From positions 1,610,501 through 1,674,500 of the forward strand of contig NZ_CP045384.1 in the NCBI RefSeq assembly GCF_009363615.1: a stretch of DNA of 64,000 bases, in the 5' to 3' direction. This document shows, in pieces, positions 29,060 through 37,975 of the stretch. The notes below the pieces were generated by a model that saw only the letters and a list, made by a program, of their open reading frames with translations, was not told where the DNA came from and made no database searches. How positions within the stretch are numbered: position 1 is the first letter of the stretch; every line of letters begins with the position of its first letter. This DNA is from Ruegeria sp. THAF33. Its GTDB lineage: Bacteria; Pseudomonadota; Alphaproteobacteria; Rhodobacterales; Rhodobacteraceae. Made by a program: the position numbers and the translations under genes.

Positions 29060-29071
29060 TCACAATTGTGA
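29060..29071. promoter_or_regulatory. Palindrome upstream of the SufE-like gene
   Basis: TCACAATTGTGA is a perfect 12-base palindrome about 25 bases before the SufE-like start, where an operator would lie. The binding factor is unknown; it does not clearly match the Irr, RirA or IscR sites I know. Confidence 0.3.
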
Positions 29072-29174
29072 CCTAAGCCGGTGACCCGCCACTGTCCAGC
29101 CCCCGCGGTGGCTTTTCAACGCGAAGAAATTGCGCTAACCCATTGCCTGAACTCGTGTGAAAGTCTGTGGGTCC

Positions 29175-29705
29175 ATGCAAAAATCTCTGTCCGTTCTCAT
29201 CATCGCCACGCTGACCCTGACTGCATGCAGCAGCTGGCGTGACTCTCGGGTGAACCCTTCAAACTGGTTCGGATCCAGCAGATCTGTCGAAGCCGAAACA
29301 CCGCCCGACCCAAATGCCGCCGACGCACTGGTTCCGAAGCAAGGCGGAGGAACCGGCCTGTTTTCCCGCCCCGATGCCGAAGACACCAGCATTCCAATTG
29401 GTCAGATCGACGAGTTGCGCATCGACCCAACCCCCACCGGCGCGATCATCTATGCGTCTGGCACGGCTGTCCGACAGGGGGCATTCAACGCGCGTCTGGT
29501 TCCTGTTGAAAAGGAAGAAAACCAGAAGAACGGAACTTTGGAATTCGTGTTCCGTGTGAACTACCCCAGCTATGAGACGCCGCAAGGGTCGGAACGTACC
29601 CGGATGGTATCGGACGCCATCAATGTCTCGAAGCAGGAACTGGAAGGTATTCGGCTGGTCCGCGTGGTCGGACAACAGAACGCATTGGAATCACGGCGCC
29701 GGTAA
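29175..29705 (+). CDS. Putative lipoprotein
   Basis: 176 residues with a lipoprotein signal peptide: a hydrophobic stretch ending in LTAC, cysteine at about residue 18 followed by SSW. A Pro/Asp-rich spacer follows, and the last 90 residues look like a small beta-rich domain (IYASGTAVRQGAFNARLVPV). I do not recognise the family. The start at 29175 places the lipobox correctly; an upstream GTG would add six residues. It reads toward rnd on the other strand, with 6 bases between the two ends. Confidence 0.8.
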   Translation: MQKSLSVLIIATLTLTACSSWRDSRVNPSNWFGSSRSVEAETPPDPNAADALVPKQGGGTGLFSRPDAEDTSIPIGQIDELRIDPTPTGAIIYASGTAVRQGAFNARLVPVEKEENQKNGTLEFVFRVNYPSYETPQGSERTRMVSDAINVSKQELEGIRLVRVVGQQNALESRRR

Positions 29706-29711
29706 GCGCCG

Positions 29712-30869
29712 TTACAGGGACACGACCTTGACCGACTGCCCTTTGGCCGCCAGGGCAATCTTTCCTTCGCACAACTTGAGAGCATCCTCGCCAAAGACTT
29801 CGAACCGCCATCCCGACAAGGCTGGAACATCCCGCTCGCCGGCCGCAATCTGATCCAGGTCCGAACTTGTGGCGATCAATTTCGCCGCCACACCTGAACT
29901 TTCGGTTTTGGACTTTAGCAGAACCCTCAGCAGGTCAGCCAGCGCCGGATTGACCTTGAGCTTGTCGCGCGAAGTGTCGACCTTGGGCAATTTGTCGGGC
30001 GGGCAATTCACGCCACGCTTGACCGCTGCCAGAATACCTTCGGCGATCGCCCCTTTGCGGGCTTCGCGCAGCAACAGGCGGGATCCGCCCAAATCCGAAT
30101 GTGTTTTGGGTTTGGTCGATGCCAGCTCGATCAGCGCGTCGTCTTTGAATACGCGGTTCCGGGGCACGTTGTTTTCCTGCGCATAGGATTCGCGAAACTG
30201 CGCCAATTCCCGCACCACAGCCAGAAACTTGGCCGAGTTCGTGCGCGTCTTTACCCGCTTCCATGCGTCTTCAGGCCGGATGTCATAAGTGGCAGGCTGT
30301 GTCAGCGTCCGCAGTTCTTCGGCAACCCAGTGGCTGCGCTGCGTCTTTTCAAGTTCTGCGGCCAGACGCTCGTAGATCCCGCGCAAATGGGTCACATCTG
30401 CAAGAGCATAGTTTTTCTGAGCATCGGTCAGCGGGCGCCGGGACCAGTCGGTGAACCGAGAGGTCTTGTCGACGCCCTGCTTGCAGATTTTCCGAACCAG
30501 AGTTTCATAGCCAACCTGTTCGCCAAAGCCACACACCATCGCTGCGACCTGTGTGTCAAACAGCGGCTTGGGAAACACGCCGGCTTCGACCCAGAAGATC
30601 TCAAGGTCCTGGCGGGCGGCATGGAACACCTTGACCACGCTTTCATTCCGGAAAAGATCGTAAAGCGGGTCAAGCGACAAACCATCGGCAAGCGGATCGA
30701 CCAGAACCGCGCTGTCTTCATCCTCGGACGGGACAGCCAATTGCACCAAGCACAGCTTGGAGTAATACGTCCGCTCGCGCAGAAATTCGGTGTCGACCGT
30801 GATATAGGGATAGCCTTCGGCGGCCTTGCAGAAATCGGCCAGCTCTTGCGTCGTCGTCAGGGTTTTCAT
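29712..30869 (-). CDS. rnd: Ribonuclease D
   Basis: 3'-5' exoribonuclease that trims tRNA and other stable RNA precursors. 385 residues. The DEDD exonuclease domain begins with the metal-binding D-x-E in ITVDTEFLRERTYY near residues 24-37, continues with FHAARQDLEI and ends with the Y-x3-D motif in NYALADVTHL. An HRDC domain follows near residues 205-285. The protein is cytoplasmic. It stands downstream of purN on the same strand but with about 115 bases between. Confidence 0.95.
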   Translation of the reverse strand: MKTLTTTQELADFCKAAEGYPYITVDTEFLRERTYYSKLCLVQLAVPSEDEDSAVLVDPLADGLSLDPLYDLFRNESVVKVFHAARQDLEIFWVEAGVFPKPLFDTQVAAMVCGFGEQVGYETLVRKICKQGVDKTSRFTDWSRRPLTDAQKNYALADVTHLRGIYERLAAELEKTQRSHWVAEELRTLTQPATYDIRPEDAWKRVKTRTNSAKFLAVVRELAQFRESYAQENNVPRNRVFKDDALIELASTKPKTHSDLGGSRLLLREARKGAIAEGILAAVKRGVNCPPDKLPKVDTSRDKLKVNPALADLLRVLLKSKTESSGVAAKLIATSSDLDQIAAGERDVPALSGWRFEVFGEDALKLCEGKIALAAKGQSVKVVSL

Positions 30870-30983
30870 GCGCCGTACTAGTATCGCTCTTGTTTTTGTG
30901 CCTGCCCGTTTTTGTCCTCGTCCCGAGCGTTGTCGACGACCATAGGCCGATTATTGCACGGGTGTAAATCACCCACAGAGCGT

Positions 30984-31580
30984 TCACGGCAACAGGACGG
31001 GGGACCTGTTGCCTTCTGCAAAGCGCCGCAGCACTTCGGGGTAGAGTTTGTGTTCCCACACCAGCACCCGCGCAGCCAGCGATTCCGGTGTATCATCGGC
31101 TTGGATCGGCACCCGTGCCTGACCCAGAATCGGGCCGTCATCCAGTGCCGCCGTCACCTCATGCACCGAGCAGCCGTGTTCGGAATCTCCGGCTTGAATC
31201 GCGCGGGCATGGGTGTTTAACCCTTTGTATTTTGGCAATAATGAAGGGTGGATATTCAGCATTCGTCCTTGAAACTGAGACACGAAATCCGCTGTCAGAA
31301 CCCGCATGAAGCCAGCCAGACAGACAATGTCGGGTTGCGCCTCTTGCAGGGGTTTCAAAAGCTCGGCTTCAAAGGCGCTGCGGTCCCCCTTGAAAGGGCG
31401 ATGATCAACCACTGCGGTCGGAATGCCACGGTCCGCAGCTTTTTTCAGCCCGCCTGCCTGCGCATCATTGGACAGCACCAAACAGGGCCGCGCCGGATGA
31501 TCTTTGGTCATGCTGTCAACAAGCGACACCATGTTCGACCCGCCCCCGGAGATCAGGATCGCGACGCGCTTCTGGCTCAC
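30984..31580 (-). CDS. purN: Phosphoribosylglycinamide formyltransferase
   Basis: Transfers a formyl group from 10-formyl-THF to GAR in purine synthesis. 198 residues. [19 protein letters not shown] binds the phosphate, and the catalytic triad region is in [33 protein letters not shown] split across residues 87-119 (N, H and the later D in the HEV-DDGPIL segment). It overlaps purM by 4 bases, and the two form one operon. Confidence 0.96.
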   Translation of the reverse strand: MSQKRVAILISGGGSNMVSLVDSMTKDHPARPCLVLSNDAQAGGLKKAADRGIPTAVVDHRPFKGDRSAFEAELLKPLQEAQPDIVCLAGFMRVLTADFVSQFQGRMLNIHPSLLPKYKGLNTHARAIQAGDSEHGCSVHEVTAALDDGPILGQARVPIQADDTPESLAARVLVWEHKLYPEVLRRFAEGNRSPVLLP

Positions 31581-32623
31581 AGCAGTTTGCCCGAATAGGC
31601 AACGCCGGGCGTTTCCGTGACGGCACCGATCCGAGCGACGATTTCACCGGCATCTGCCAGCAGGGCTGACAGCTCATCCGCCTTGTCCGCGGCGCACACG
31701 ACAATAAGGCCGATGCCGCAATTGAAGGTCTTGAGCATTTCCGCCTCAACGATACTGCCGGTCTTCGCCATCCAGCCGAAGACAGGGGGCAGTTGCCAGC
31801 TGCCCAGATCGATCCGGGCCCCCAGCCCTTGGGGCAGCACGCGCGGAAGATTTTCGGTCAACCCGCCGCCGGTGATATGCGCCAGCGCGTGAACACCACC
31901 CGCACGAACCGCAGCCAAAGCCGGTTTTACGTAAAGGCGTGTGGGCGTCAGAAGTGCCTCACCCAAGTTGCCCTCTCCGAAGGGCGACGGCGAATCCCAG
32001 CCCAGACCGGACAGTTCGACCAGCTTGCGCACAAGCGAATAGCCGTTGGAATGCACCCCGTTCGAGGCCAGACCCAAAAGGACGTCACCGGCTTGAACGC
32101 CCGCGGGCAGATCTGCGCCGCGTTCCATCGCACCGACCGCAAACCCGGCCAGATCAAAATCGCCATCGGGATACATTCCCGGCATCTCGGCGGTTTCACC
32201 ACCGATCAGGGCACAGCCAGACTGCGCACAGCCTTCGGCAATCCCTTCGATGATCCGCGCCGCCGTATCGGTATCCAGCCTGCCGGTCGCGAAATAATCG
32301 AGGAAGAACAGCGGCTCGGCCCCCTGACAGATCAGGTCATTCACGCACATGGCCACCAGATCGACGCCGACCCCGTCCACGACGCCGGTATCAATCGCAA
32401 TCCGCAGCTTGGTGCCCACGCCATCCGTCGCACCGACCAGGATCGGGTCCTGGTATCCGGCAGCCTTCAGATCGAACAGCGCGCCAAATCCACCCAGGCC
32501 GCTCATCACACCGGGGCGGTTGGTCCGCTTGGCGGCGGGTTTGATCCGATCGACCAGGGCGTTGCCCGCGTCGATATCAACACCTGCATCGGCATAGGTG
32601 ATTCCGTTTTTACCCGCTGTCAT
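31577..32623 (-). CDS. purM: Phosphoribosylformylglycinamidine cyclo-ligase
   Basis: Uses ATP to close the imidazole ring, giving AIR in purine synthesis. 348 residues. [19 protein letters not shown] opens the protein and [14 protein letters not shown] is the family signature near residues 62-75; a second G-rich stretch with [15 protein letters not shown] is in the C-terminal half. The start at 32623 follows GAGGGACC. Operon with purN. Confidence 0.97.
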   Translation of the reverse strand: MTAGKNGITYADAGVDIDAGNALVDRIKPAAKRTNRPGVMSGLGGFGALFDLKAAGYQDPILVGATDGVGTKLRIAIDTGVVDGVGVDLVAMCVNDLICQGAEPLFFLDYFATGRLDTDTAARIIEGIAEGCAQSGCALIGGETAEMPGMYPDGDFDLAGFAVGAMERGADLPAGVQAGDVLLGLASNGVHSNGYSLVRKLVELSGLGWDSPSPFGEGNLGEALLTPTRLYVKPALAAVRAGGVHALAHITGGGLTENLPRVLPQGLGARIDLGSWQLPPVFGWMAKTGSIVEAEMLKTFNCGIGLIVVCAADKADELSALLADAGEIVARIGAVTETPGVAYSGKLL

Positions 32624-32729
32624 GTCCGGTCCCTCAAGAAAGCTTTGCGGGCGGGTTAGTCGATTGTGGCGTTTGTTGCAACGGTCAGGCTTGACGCGGC
32701 TGTTCACCGTGATACCCAAGCGCCTAGGC

Positions 32730-32806
32730 GGGCCTGTAGCTCAATTGGTTAGAGCAGAGCGCTCATAACGCTTTGGTTGGGGGTTCGAGTCCCTCCGGGC
32801 CTACCA
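32730..32806 (+). tRNA. tRNA with CAT anticodon (Ile2 or elongator Met)
   Basis: A 77-base cloverleaf with encoded CCA. The acceptor arm is GGGCCTG with CGGGCCT, the anticodon loop is CTCATAA and the T-loop TTCGAGT. The anticodon CAT is shared by elongator tRNA-Met and by tRNA-Ile2, whose C34 is modified to lysidine. The CGCTTTGGTTG stretch after the anticodon resembles Ile2, but that is not decisive. It is not an initiator, which would have an unpaired first base pair and three G-C pairs in the anticodon stem. Confidence 0.93.
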
Positions 32807-32859
32807 TTTCGCCGAAACATCCGAGTGGGTTGTTGCCGTCTGGACGTTGATGCGCTGGC

Positions 32860-33417
32860 TTATCCGTCCGAATCTTCGAACCCAAAATAGGCGTCGAGCT
32901 CCTCTTGGGTTACTTGCCATTCATAGGAATAGCCGTCGCGCCCACCAAAGCTGTAATCCTCGTGACTGCCGGACAGGCTCGGATCTTGATGCACCGCCTC
33001 CAAATAGGTCTCGAATTCATCAGGATCGACCCAGAACGACGCATCCATGATCATCATGTAGTAATCATAGGCAAGAGGCTCATCGAACTTGCCGAAGTCA
33101 TTCTGCAAATAGTCCAGCATTTCAGCGCAAAATATCGCCATATTGGCACGCACCTGAACCGGAAGAGGTGCCAGATCCTCGTCGCCTTCCACCACGTCCT
33201 GCTGCGACGCATGCCACAACTCGGATGCCAACGGCTCGATCAGGTCGGACCGCAACCATTTCAGACATGTATCGCCTGCCCCGATAAAACCGGTCAGGCG
33301 TTCCACCCGCCTTTCATCGGTTTCGTCATACCACTGCCAAAGAGGCAGCAAGGCCGCAAGTGTCGCGCACCCGACAAACCCCTTTTCGGCCAATTTCACG
33401 AATCCTGCGATAACCAT
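32860..33417 (-). CDS. Hypothetical protein
   Basis: 185 residues, acidic (many Asp and Glu, especially in the C-terminal third), soluble, with several Trp and Tyr (LWQWYDETDERR, SYEWQVTQEELDAYFGFED). No domain recognised. The chosen start is ATG 33417, with a GGGGG run about 9 bases upstream; an upstream TTG is less likely. It stands alone, downstream of the sensor kinase gene on the same strand. Function unknown. Confidence 0.7.
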   Translation of the reverse strand: MVIAGFVKLAEKGFVGCATLAALLPLWQWYDETDERRVERLTGFIGAGDTCLKWLRSDLIEPLASELWHASQQDVVEGDEDLAPLPVQVRANMAIFCAEMLDYLQNDFGKFDEPLAYDYYMMIMDASFWVDPDEFETYLEAVHQDPSLSGSHEDYSFGGRDGYSYEWQVTQEELDAYFGFEDSDG

Positions 33418-33515
33418 CCTATGCGCCCCCAAAAAAGCAAAAAACTATGGGGACAGGATGCCATGGCCAGACAAATTAACAAAATTGAACCCCATGCGCA
33501 GACATAAAAGGGGGT

Positions 33516-34835
33516 CTATCGCCCGATAATAATGTCCGCGCAGAGCCCTCCGAGACGTTCACTTTTCGACAGACGCAAAGCGCCACCATGCGCACGCGCG
33601 ACATCCGCCACAATCGCAAGACCAAGGCCAACGCCACTGCCCTGATTCTGATTGCGAGCCGGGTCGAGCCGCGTGAAAGGCTTTACCGCCTCTGTACGTT
33701 GGTCCGCAGGTATACCGGGGCCGTCATCCTCAACGCGGATACGCATCGATTTCGCGTTCAGAAACAAGCTGAGCTCGGCCCGGCTTCCATAACGCATGGC
33801 ATTTCCAATCAGGTTTTCCACCGCCCGGCGTACAGCCATGGGGCGTATCATGACCGTCCCCTGCCCTTCGACCGCGATCAGCTCTGCCTGATGACCGGCC
33901 CGTTTTGCATCATCCACGATCTGGCGGAGAAATTCATCCGGCTGGACCTCTTCCGCCGATCCCTCGGCAGCCCCACGCGAAAAATCCAGAAACGCATCCA
34001 GCAAGGACTGCATTTCCGTGACATCCTTTTGCAACGGTGCGGCCTCGTCTTCCGGCAACATCGACAGTCCAAGCTTCAAACGTGTCAACGGGGTCCGCAG
34101 ATCGTGGCTGACACCCGACAGCATCAACGTCCGTTGTTCGATCTGGCGTTCGATCCGGGACCGCATATCCAGAAACGCATTTCCCGCCGCGCGCACCTCG
34201 ATAGCACCACCGGGTGAATACGGAACGATTCGCCCCCGCCCGAAGGCCTGCGCCGCATCAGCGAGGCGCGTAATGGGACGCAATTGATTCCGCATGTAAA
34301 GAAACGAGATCGTCGTCATGATGACCGCAAAGAACACCATGGTGACGATCAATTGATGCGGGGCCGCGGGCGACAACCTGCGCCGATCGAACGTCAATTG
34401 CAGCAGTCCCAGATGGGTCTTCAGATAAACCCGCGCCTCTTTGCTGCTGGGTAAAGCCACGGCGTCAAGATTGGGCAACCTGGCATACAGTTCGGATTCG
34501 ACCTGCGGTGCGATGAAATCGTACCATCGCCGCGCGCCAATCTCAGGCTGTTCGTTGACGCCCAGAAACCTGGCCTTCATCTCAAGGGCCTGCAAATCGG
34601 GACGAATCGACGCCAGCGCCTGTTGTTGCGTTTCCGCGCCCTCGATCATTGTTGAAATCAGCATCACCTCGCGGGATGCCGCGCGCGTCATCTGGCCGGT
34701 GACATCCTCAAGATGCTTTTGAAGGAACGCGATTCCCACGACCAGCAACAGCACGATCACAGGTAAAACCAGGATCAGCGCTGCCCGGGCGTAAAGACTG
34801 CGAGGCATATAGGGTTTGAGCCAGTGCGAAGACAT
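33516..34835 (-). CDS. EnvZ-like sensor histidine kinase
   Basis: 439 residues. Two membrane helices (about 18-39 and 162-181) frame a periplasmic sensing segment of about 120 residues. A HAMP domain is at 182-236, then HisKA with the phosphorylated His244 in SGVSHDLRTPLTRL, then a HATPase domain with NLIGNAMRYG, DDGPGIPADQR and GSGVGLGLAIV. This is the EnvZ/OmpR-type layout. No response regulator is next to it in the window: the upstream neighbour is the divergent MBL-fold gene, and downstream is an unknown protein. Confidence 0.94.
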   Translation of the reverse strand: MSSHWLKPYMPRSLYARAALILVLPVIVLLLVVGIAFLQKHLEDVTGQMTRAASREVMLISTMIEGAETQQQALASIRPDLQALEMKARFLGVNEQPEIGARRWYDFIAPQVESELYARLPNLDAVALPSSKEARVYLKTHLGLLQLTFDRRRLSPAAPHQLIVTMVFFAVIMTTISFLYMRNQLRPITRLADAAQAFGRGRIVPYSPGGAIEVRAAGNAFLDMRSRIERQIEQRTLMLSGVSHDLRTPLTRLKLGLSMLPEDEAAPLQKDVTEMQSLLDAFLDFSRGAAEGSAEEVQPDEFLRQIVDDAKRAGHQAELIAVEGQGTVMIRPMAVRRAVENLIGNAMRYGSRAELSLFLNAKSMRIRVEDDGPGIPADQRTEAVKPFTRLDPARNQNQGSGVGLGLAIVADVARAHGGALRLSKSERLGGLCADIIIGR

Positions 34836-34879
34836 GCGCTAAACCTAACGGGCTGCCCGGACAAGAGAAAGAGCATAGA

Positions 34880-35794
34880 ATGCAGGCACCAGATGTTTTC
34901 GATCCGCCCGTCGGCCAGCCAGAGGAACTGCATCCGGGTTTGCGGCGTATTCTGGCCCCGAATCCCTCTCCGATGACCTATTGCGGTACCAACACGTATC
35001 TGCTGGGTGAACGCGACATTGCCGTCATCGATCCAGGCCCCGCAAGCGAGGCACATCTGGGCGCAATTCTGGATTCCTTGGCGCCGGGTCAAAGGATCAG
35101 CCATATCATTGTCACACATACGCATGTGGACCATTCACCCTTGGCGGCTCCGCTGGCGGCGCGCACAGGGGCGACGATTTATGCTTATGGCGGGCCCGAG
35201 GCAGGACGCAGCGCCGTCATGACCGATCTTGCAGCGCAGGGACTGACCGGCGGCGGCGAAGGCATCGACACCACGTTTCGCCCTGATGTCGAAGTGGCGG
35301 ATGGTGAAACCATCAATGGCGACGGGTGGCAGCTTGAGGTCATTCACACACCGGGCCATCTGGGCAATCACATTGCTCTGGCCTGGCAGAACATCTGTTT
35401 CACGGCGGATCATGTTATGGGGTGGGCCAGCTCGTTGGTGTCCCCTCCGGATGGTGATCTGACCGACTTCATGACTGCCTGCCATCGGCTGCGCGCGCGC
35501 GACTGGTCGGTTTTCCACGCCGGCCATGGCGCACCGATCACCAGCCCTGCCGAACGTTTGGACTGGCTGATTGCACATCGCCAGACCCGCGAGGCCCAGA
35601 TTCTGAGCGCATTGGAAGAAAAAGACGGGACAGCGCGGCATCTGGCCGAGCGCATCTATACGGATACGCCAGCGGCATTGCTGCCCGCGGCCGAGCGCAA
35701 CGTCTTTGCTCATCTCGTTGATCTGACTGGGAAAAAAAAAGTGGGGCCCATTGGCCCCCTGTCAGTTTCATCTGTTTTTCGGCGGGTTCGCTAA
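34880..35794 (+). CDS. MBL-fold metallo-hydrolase
   Basis: 304 residues. The zinc motif HTHVDH is at residues 80-85, with further His ligands in HTPGHLGNH and a binding Asp in FTADHVMG. The short helical C-terminal domain makes it like the LACTB2 group of metallo-beta-lactamase hydrolases, some of which are ribonucleases; the substrate is unknown. The last residues are unusual: a run of nine A (KKK) followed by VGPIGPLSVSS. It is divergent from the sensor kinase gene. Confidence 0.88.
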   Translation: MQAPDVFDPPVGQPEELHPGLRRILAPNPSPMTYCGTNTYLLGERDIAVIDPGPASEAHLGAILDSLAPGQRISHIIVTHTHVDHSPLAAPLAARTGATIYAYGGPEAGRSAVMTDLAAQGLTGGGEGIDTTFRPDVEVADGETINGDGWQLEVIHTPGHLGNHIALAWQNICFTADHVMGWASSLVSPPDGDLTDFMTACHRLRARDWSVFHAGHGAPITSPAERLDWLIAHRQTREAQILSALEEKDGTARHLAERIYTDTPAALLPAAERNVFAHLVDLTGKKKVGPIGPLSVSSVFRRVR

Positions 35795-35832
35795 AACTGA
35801 AAAAATTTTTGATGGTTCTCGTACTTAACCTC

Positions 35833-35861
35833 TGGACGTCCGGAATCGGGGTTGCTATACG
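35833..35861 (+). promoter_or_regulatory. Promoter of the first tRNA-Asn gene
   Basis: TGGACG at 35833-35838, a 17-base spacer, and TATACG at 35856-35861, ending 9 bases before the tRNA. The same two hexamers with the same spacing recur before the second copy. Confidence 0.7.
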
Positions 35862-35870
35862 CGCCTCAGT

Positions 35871-35945
35871 TCCGGCGTAGCTCAGCGGTAGAGCAGTTGA
35901 CTGTTAATCAATTGGTCGTAGGTTCGATCCCTACCGCCGGAGCCA
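35871..35945 (+). tRNA. tRNA-Asn (anticodon GTT), copy 1
   Basis: A 75-base cloverleaf with acceptor stem TCCGGCG/CGCCGGA, anticodon loop CTGTTAA (GTT), T-loop GGTTCGATCC and encoded CCA. It is identical to the copy 203 bases downstream. Confidence 0.97.
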
Positions 35946-36033
35946 AAATCCCCCCTTCGTTCAGACCTGCATTGCCGTCAAAAATCACATCGATTCGTGC
36001 CGGTTTTTTTCGTCGAAAAACACACGCACCCTC

Positions 36034-36062
36034 TGGACGTCGGGAAACCGGATTGCTATACG
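36034..36062 (+). promoter_or_regulatory. Promoter of the second tRNA-Asn gene
   Basis: TGGACG at 36034-36039, a 17-base spacer, and TATACG at 36057-36062. Spacer bases differ from the first promoter at several places, while the hexamers are identical. Confidence 0.7.
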
Positions 36063-36073
36063 GCGCGAACCGT

Positions 36074-36148
36074 TCCGGCGTAGCTCAGCGGTAGAGCAGT
36101 TGACTGTTAATCAATTGGTCGTAGGTTCGATCCCTACCGCCGGAGCCA
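36074..36148 (+). tRNA. tRNA-Asn (anticodon GTT), copy 2
   Basis: All 75 bases are identical to copy 1. Each copy has its own promoter, so this is a duplicated unit of about 203 bases and not a polycistronic pair. Confidence 0.97.
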
Positions 36149-36169
36149 ATTCCCAAAAACGCAGCAGAC

Positions 36170-37789
36170 CTAGCCTGTCAGGGCGTCGCCGAACTCGGCC
36201 CGAAGCTTGCGTTTCAATACCTTTCCGGTCGCGCTCAGCGGCAATGCGTCGACAAAGACAACCTTGTCCGGGATCTGCCACTTGGCGATTTTGCCTTCGA
36301 AAAAGGCAAGCAAATCCTCTTCGCTGGGCTCTTCACCATCGGCTTTCACGGCAACCAGCAAGGGGCGTTCATCCCATTTCGGATGCGGAACACCAACCAC
36401 GGCGGCCGTTGCAAGCTGGGGGTGGGCCACGGCGATGTTTTCAAGCTCGACCGAACTGATCCATTCCCCACCGGATTTGATGATGTCCTTGGATCTGTCG
36501 CGAATGGTCATGTAGCCATCCGGGTCCAAAGTGGCCACATCCCCGGTAGCGAACCAGCCATCCTGCAAAAGTTCCTGATCCTGCAACTGGAAGTAGCTGT
36601 CCAGTACCCAGTGACCCCGCACCATCAAATCGCCCTGGGTTTCGCCGTCATGCGGCAGATCATTCCCATCTTCGTCCACGATTTTCAATTCGACCCCAAA
36701 GGGTGGTCTGCCCTGACTCAGGCGGATCTTGTGCTGGTCTTCCGGCGGCAGCTTCAGATGTTTGGCCAATGGATAATTCGTCGTGCCCAGCGGGCTCATC
36801 TCGCTCATGCCCCAGGCGTGGACCGTGTCAACGCCATAGGTTTCGCGGAACGTTTCGATCATCGACGGAGGGCACGCGGCGCCGCCGATAACCGTGCGTT
36901 CAAGGCTTTTGAGTTCGGTTCCGCATGCCGCAGCATAGGCCAGCAAGCCCTGCCAGATGGTCGGCACGCCCATGGCCAAGGTCACGCCATAGGTGTCGAT
37001 CAGATTGACCAGCGCCTCGCCGTGCAAATCCGGCCCAGGCAACACAAGCCGCGATCCCGACATGGCGCAGGCGTAGGGCGACCCCCAGGCGTTGACATGG
37101 AACATCGGCACAACCGGCATGACAACATCCATCGCTGAATACCCGATCACATCCCGTGTGTTCGATGCAAAGCTGTGCAGCAGTGTTGACCGATGGGAAT
37201 ACAACACGCCCTTTGGGTTGCCCGTGGTTCCCGACGTATAGCACAGACCGCAGGCCGTCTTTTCATCCAGGTCGGGCCATTGGAAACCTGCATCCCCGGT
37301 CTCCAGCAACTCGTCATAGAATTTCAGATCAGGAACCTGAGCCGCAGCCTCTTCATTGCGAGGCCCCATGAGGACAAAATGCCGAACTTCGGACAGGGCA
37401 TCATGCAAGGCAGCCACCAGCGTTACAAAAGTCGCATCAAAGAACAGAACCCTGTCCTGGGCATGGTTGATGATAAAGGTCAGCTGCTCGGGGAACAGGC
37501 GGGGATTGACCGTGTGACAGACATAGCCCGCGCCCGACGTGGCAAAATAGATCTCGAGATGCCGCCGATTGTTCCAGGCCAGTGTCCCGATCCTGTCCTG
37601 CGGTTCCAGCCCCAGATTGGTCAAGGCCGACGCCATCCGTCGGGCATTCACCGCAATCTCGGACCAGTTGGTTTCAGTGACCGTTCCATCCGTTTCAACC
37701 GAAACAATCTCGGTCTGACCGTGATAGCGGTCTGCGTGATCGATCAGCGACGAAACCAGCAAGGGCTGCGTCATCATCTGTCCTAGCAT
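36170..37789 (-). CDS. Fatty-acid--CoA ligase family protein
   Basis: 539-residue AMP-forming acyl-CoA synthetase that activates a carboxylic acid to its CoA thioester. The P-loop CYTSGTTGNPKGVLYSH is near residues 183-199; the A5 motif is in AWGMSEMSPLG, the hinge DRSKDIIKSGGEWISS, and the catalytic Lys in LPLSATGKVLKRKLR near the end. Medium- or long-chain substrates are likely from the overall type, but unproven. The start at 37789 follows GGGAGGATGTCC; ATGs at 37795 and 37840 are alternatives. It follows pgi on the same strand, but a terminator lies between. Confidence 0.9.
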   Translation of the reverse strand: MLGQMMTQPLLVSSLIDHADRYHGQTEIVSVETDGTVTETNWSEIAVNARRMASALTNLGLEPQDRIGTLAWNNRRHLEIYFATSGAGYVCHTVNPRLFPEQLTFIINHAQDRVLFFDATFVTLVAALHDALSEVRHFVLMGPRNEEAAAQVPDLKFYDELLETGDAGFQWPDLDEKTACGLCYTSGTTGNPKGVLYSHRSTLLHSFASNTRDVIGYSAMDVVMPVVPMFHVNAWGSPYACAMSGSRLVLPGPDLHGEALVNLIDTYGVTLAMGVPTIWQGLLAYAAACGTELKSLERTVIGGAACPPSMIETFRETYGVDTVHAWGMSEMSPLGTTNYPLAKHLKLPPEDQHKIRLSQGRPPFGVELKIVDEDGNDLPHDGETQGDLMVRGHWVLDSYFQLQDQELLQDGWFATGDVATLDPDGYMTIRDRSKDIIKSGGEWISSVELENIAVAHPQLATAAVVGVPHPKWDERPLLVAVKADGEEPSEEDLLAFFEGKIAKWQIPDKVVFVDALPLSATGKVLKRKLRAEFGDALTG

Positions 37790-37927
37790 GGACATCCTCC
37801 CGTCCTTGGCGAGACCTTGGATGGCCTCTGCCTCGTCCATCTGGCATTGACGGCTTGGGGCGTGACCCGATGCGTCAATACAGTCGTTTCCTACGGAGGA
37901 ACCCTGCCAATCATTTAATTGTCTGAC

Positions 37928-37970
37928 AATAAAAGAATGCAGCCCAACACGGCCGTGGGCGGCATTTTTT
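37928..37970. terminator. Terminator after pgi
   Basis: AATGC at 37936-37940 pairs with GCATT at 37962-37966, with an inner GCCCA/TGGGC stem. On the minus strand it is followed by CTTTTATTG; on the plus strand by TTTTCG, so it can work in both directions. Confidence 0.75.
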
Positions 37971-37975
37971 CGCTC

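Noticed and set aside
32730..32806. Initiator tRNA-Met reading of the CAT tRNA
   Set aside because: The anticodon stem lacks three consecutive G-C pairs and the first acceptor pair is not the unpaired C-A of initiators.
35729..35760. GGGGCC-CATT-GGCCCC as terminator of the MBL-fold gene
   Set aside because: It lies inside the coding sequence and has no T-run directly after it.
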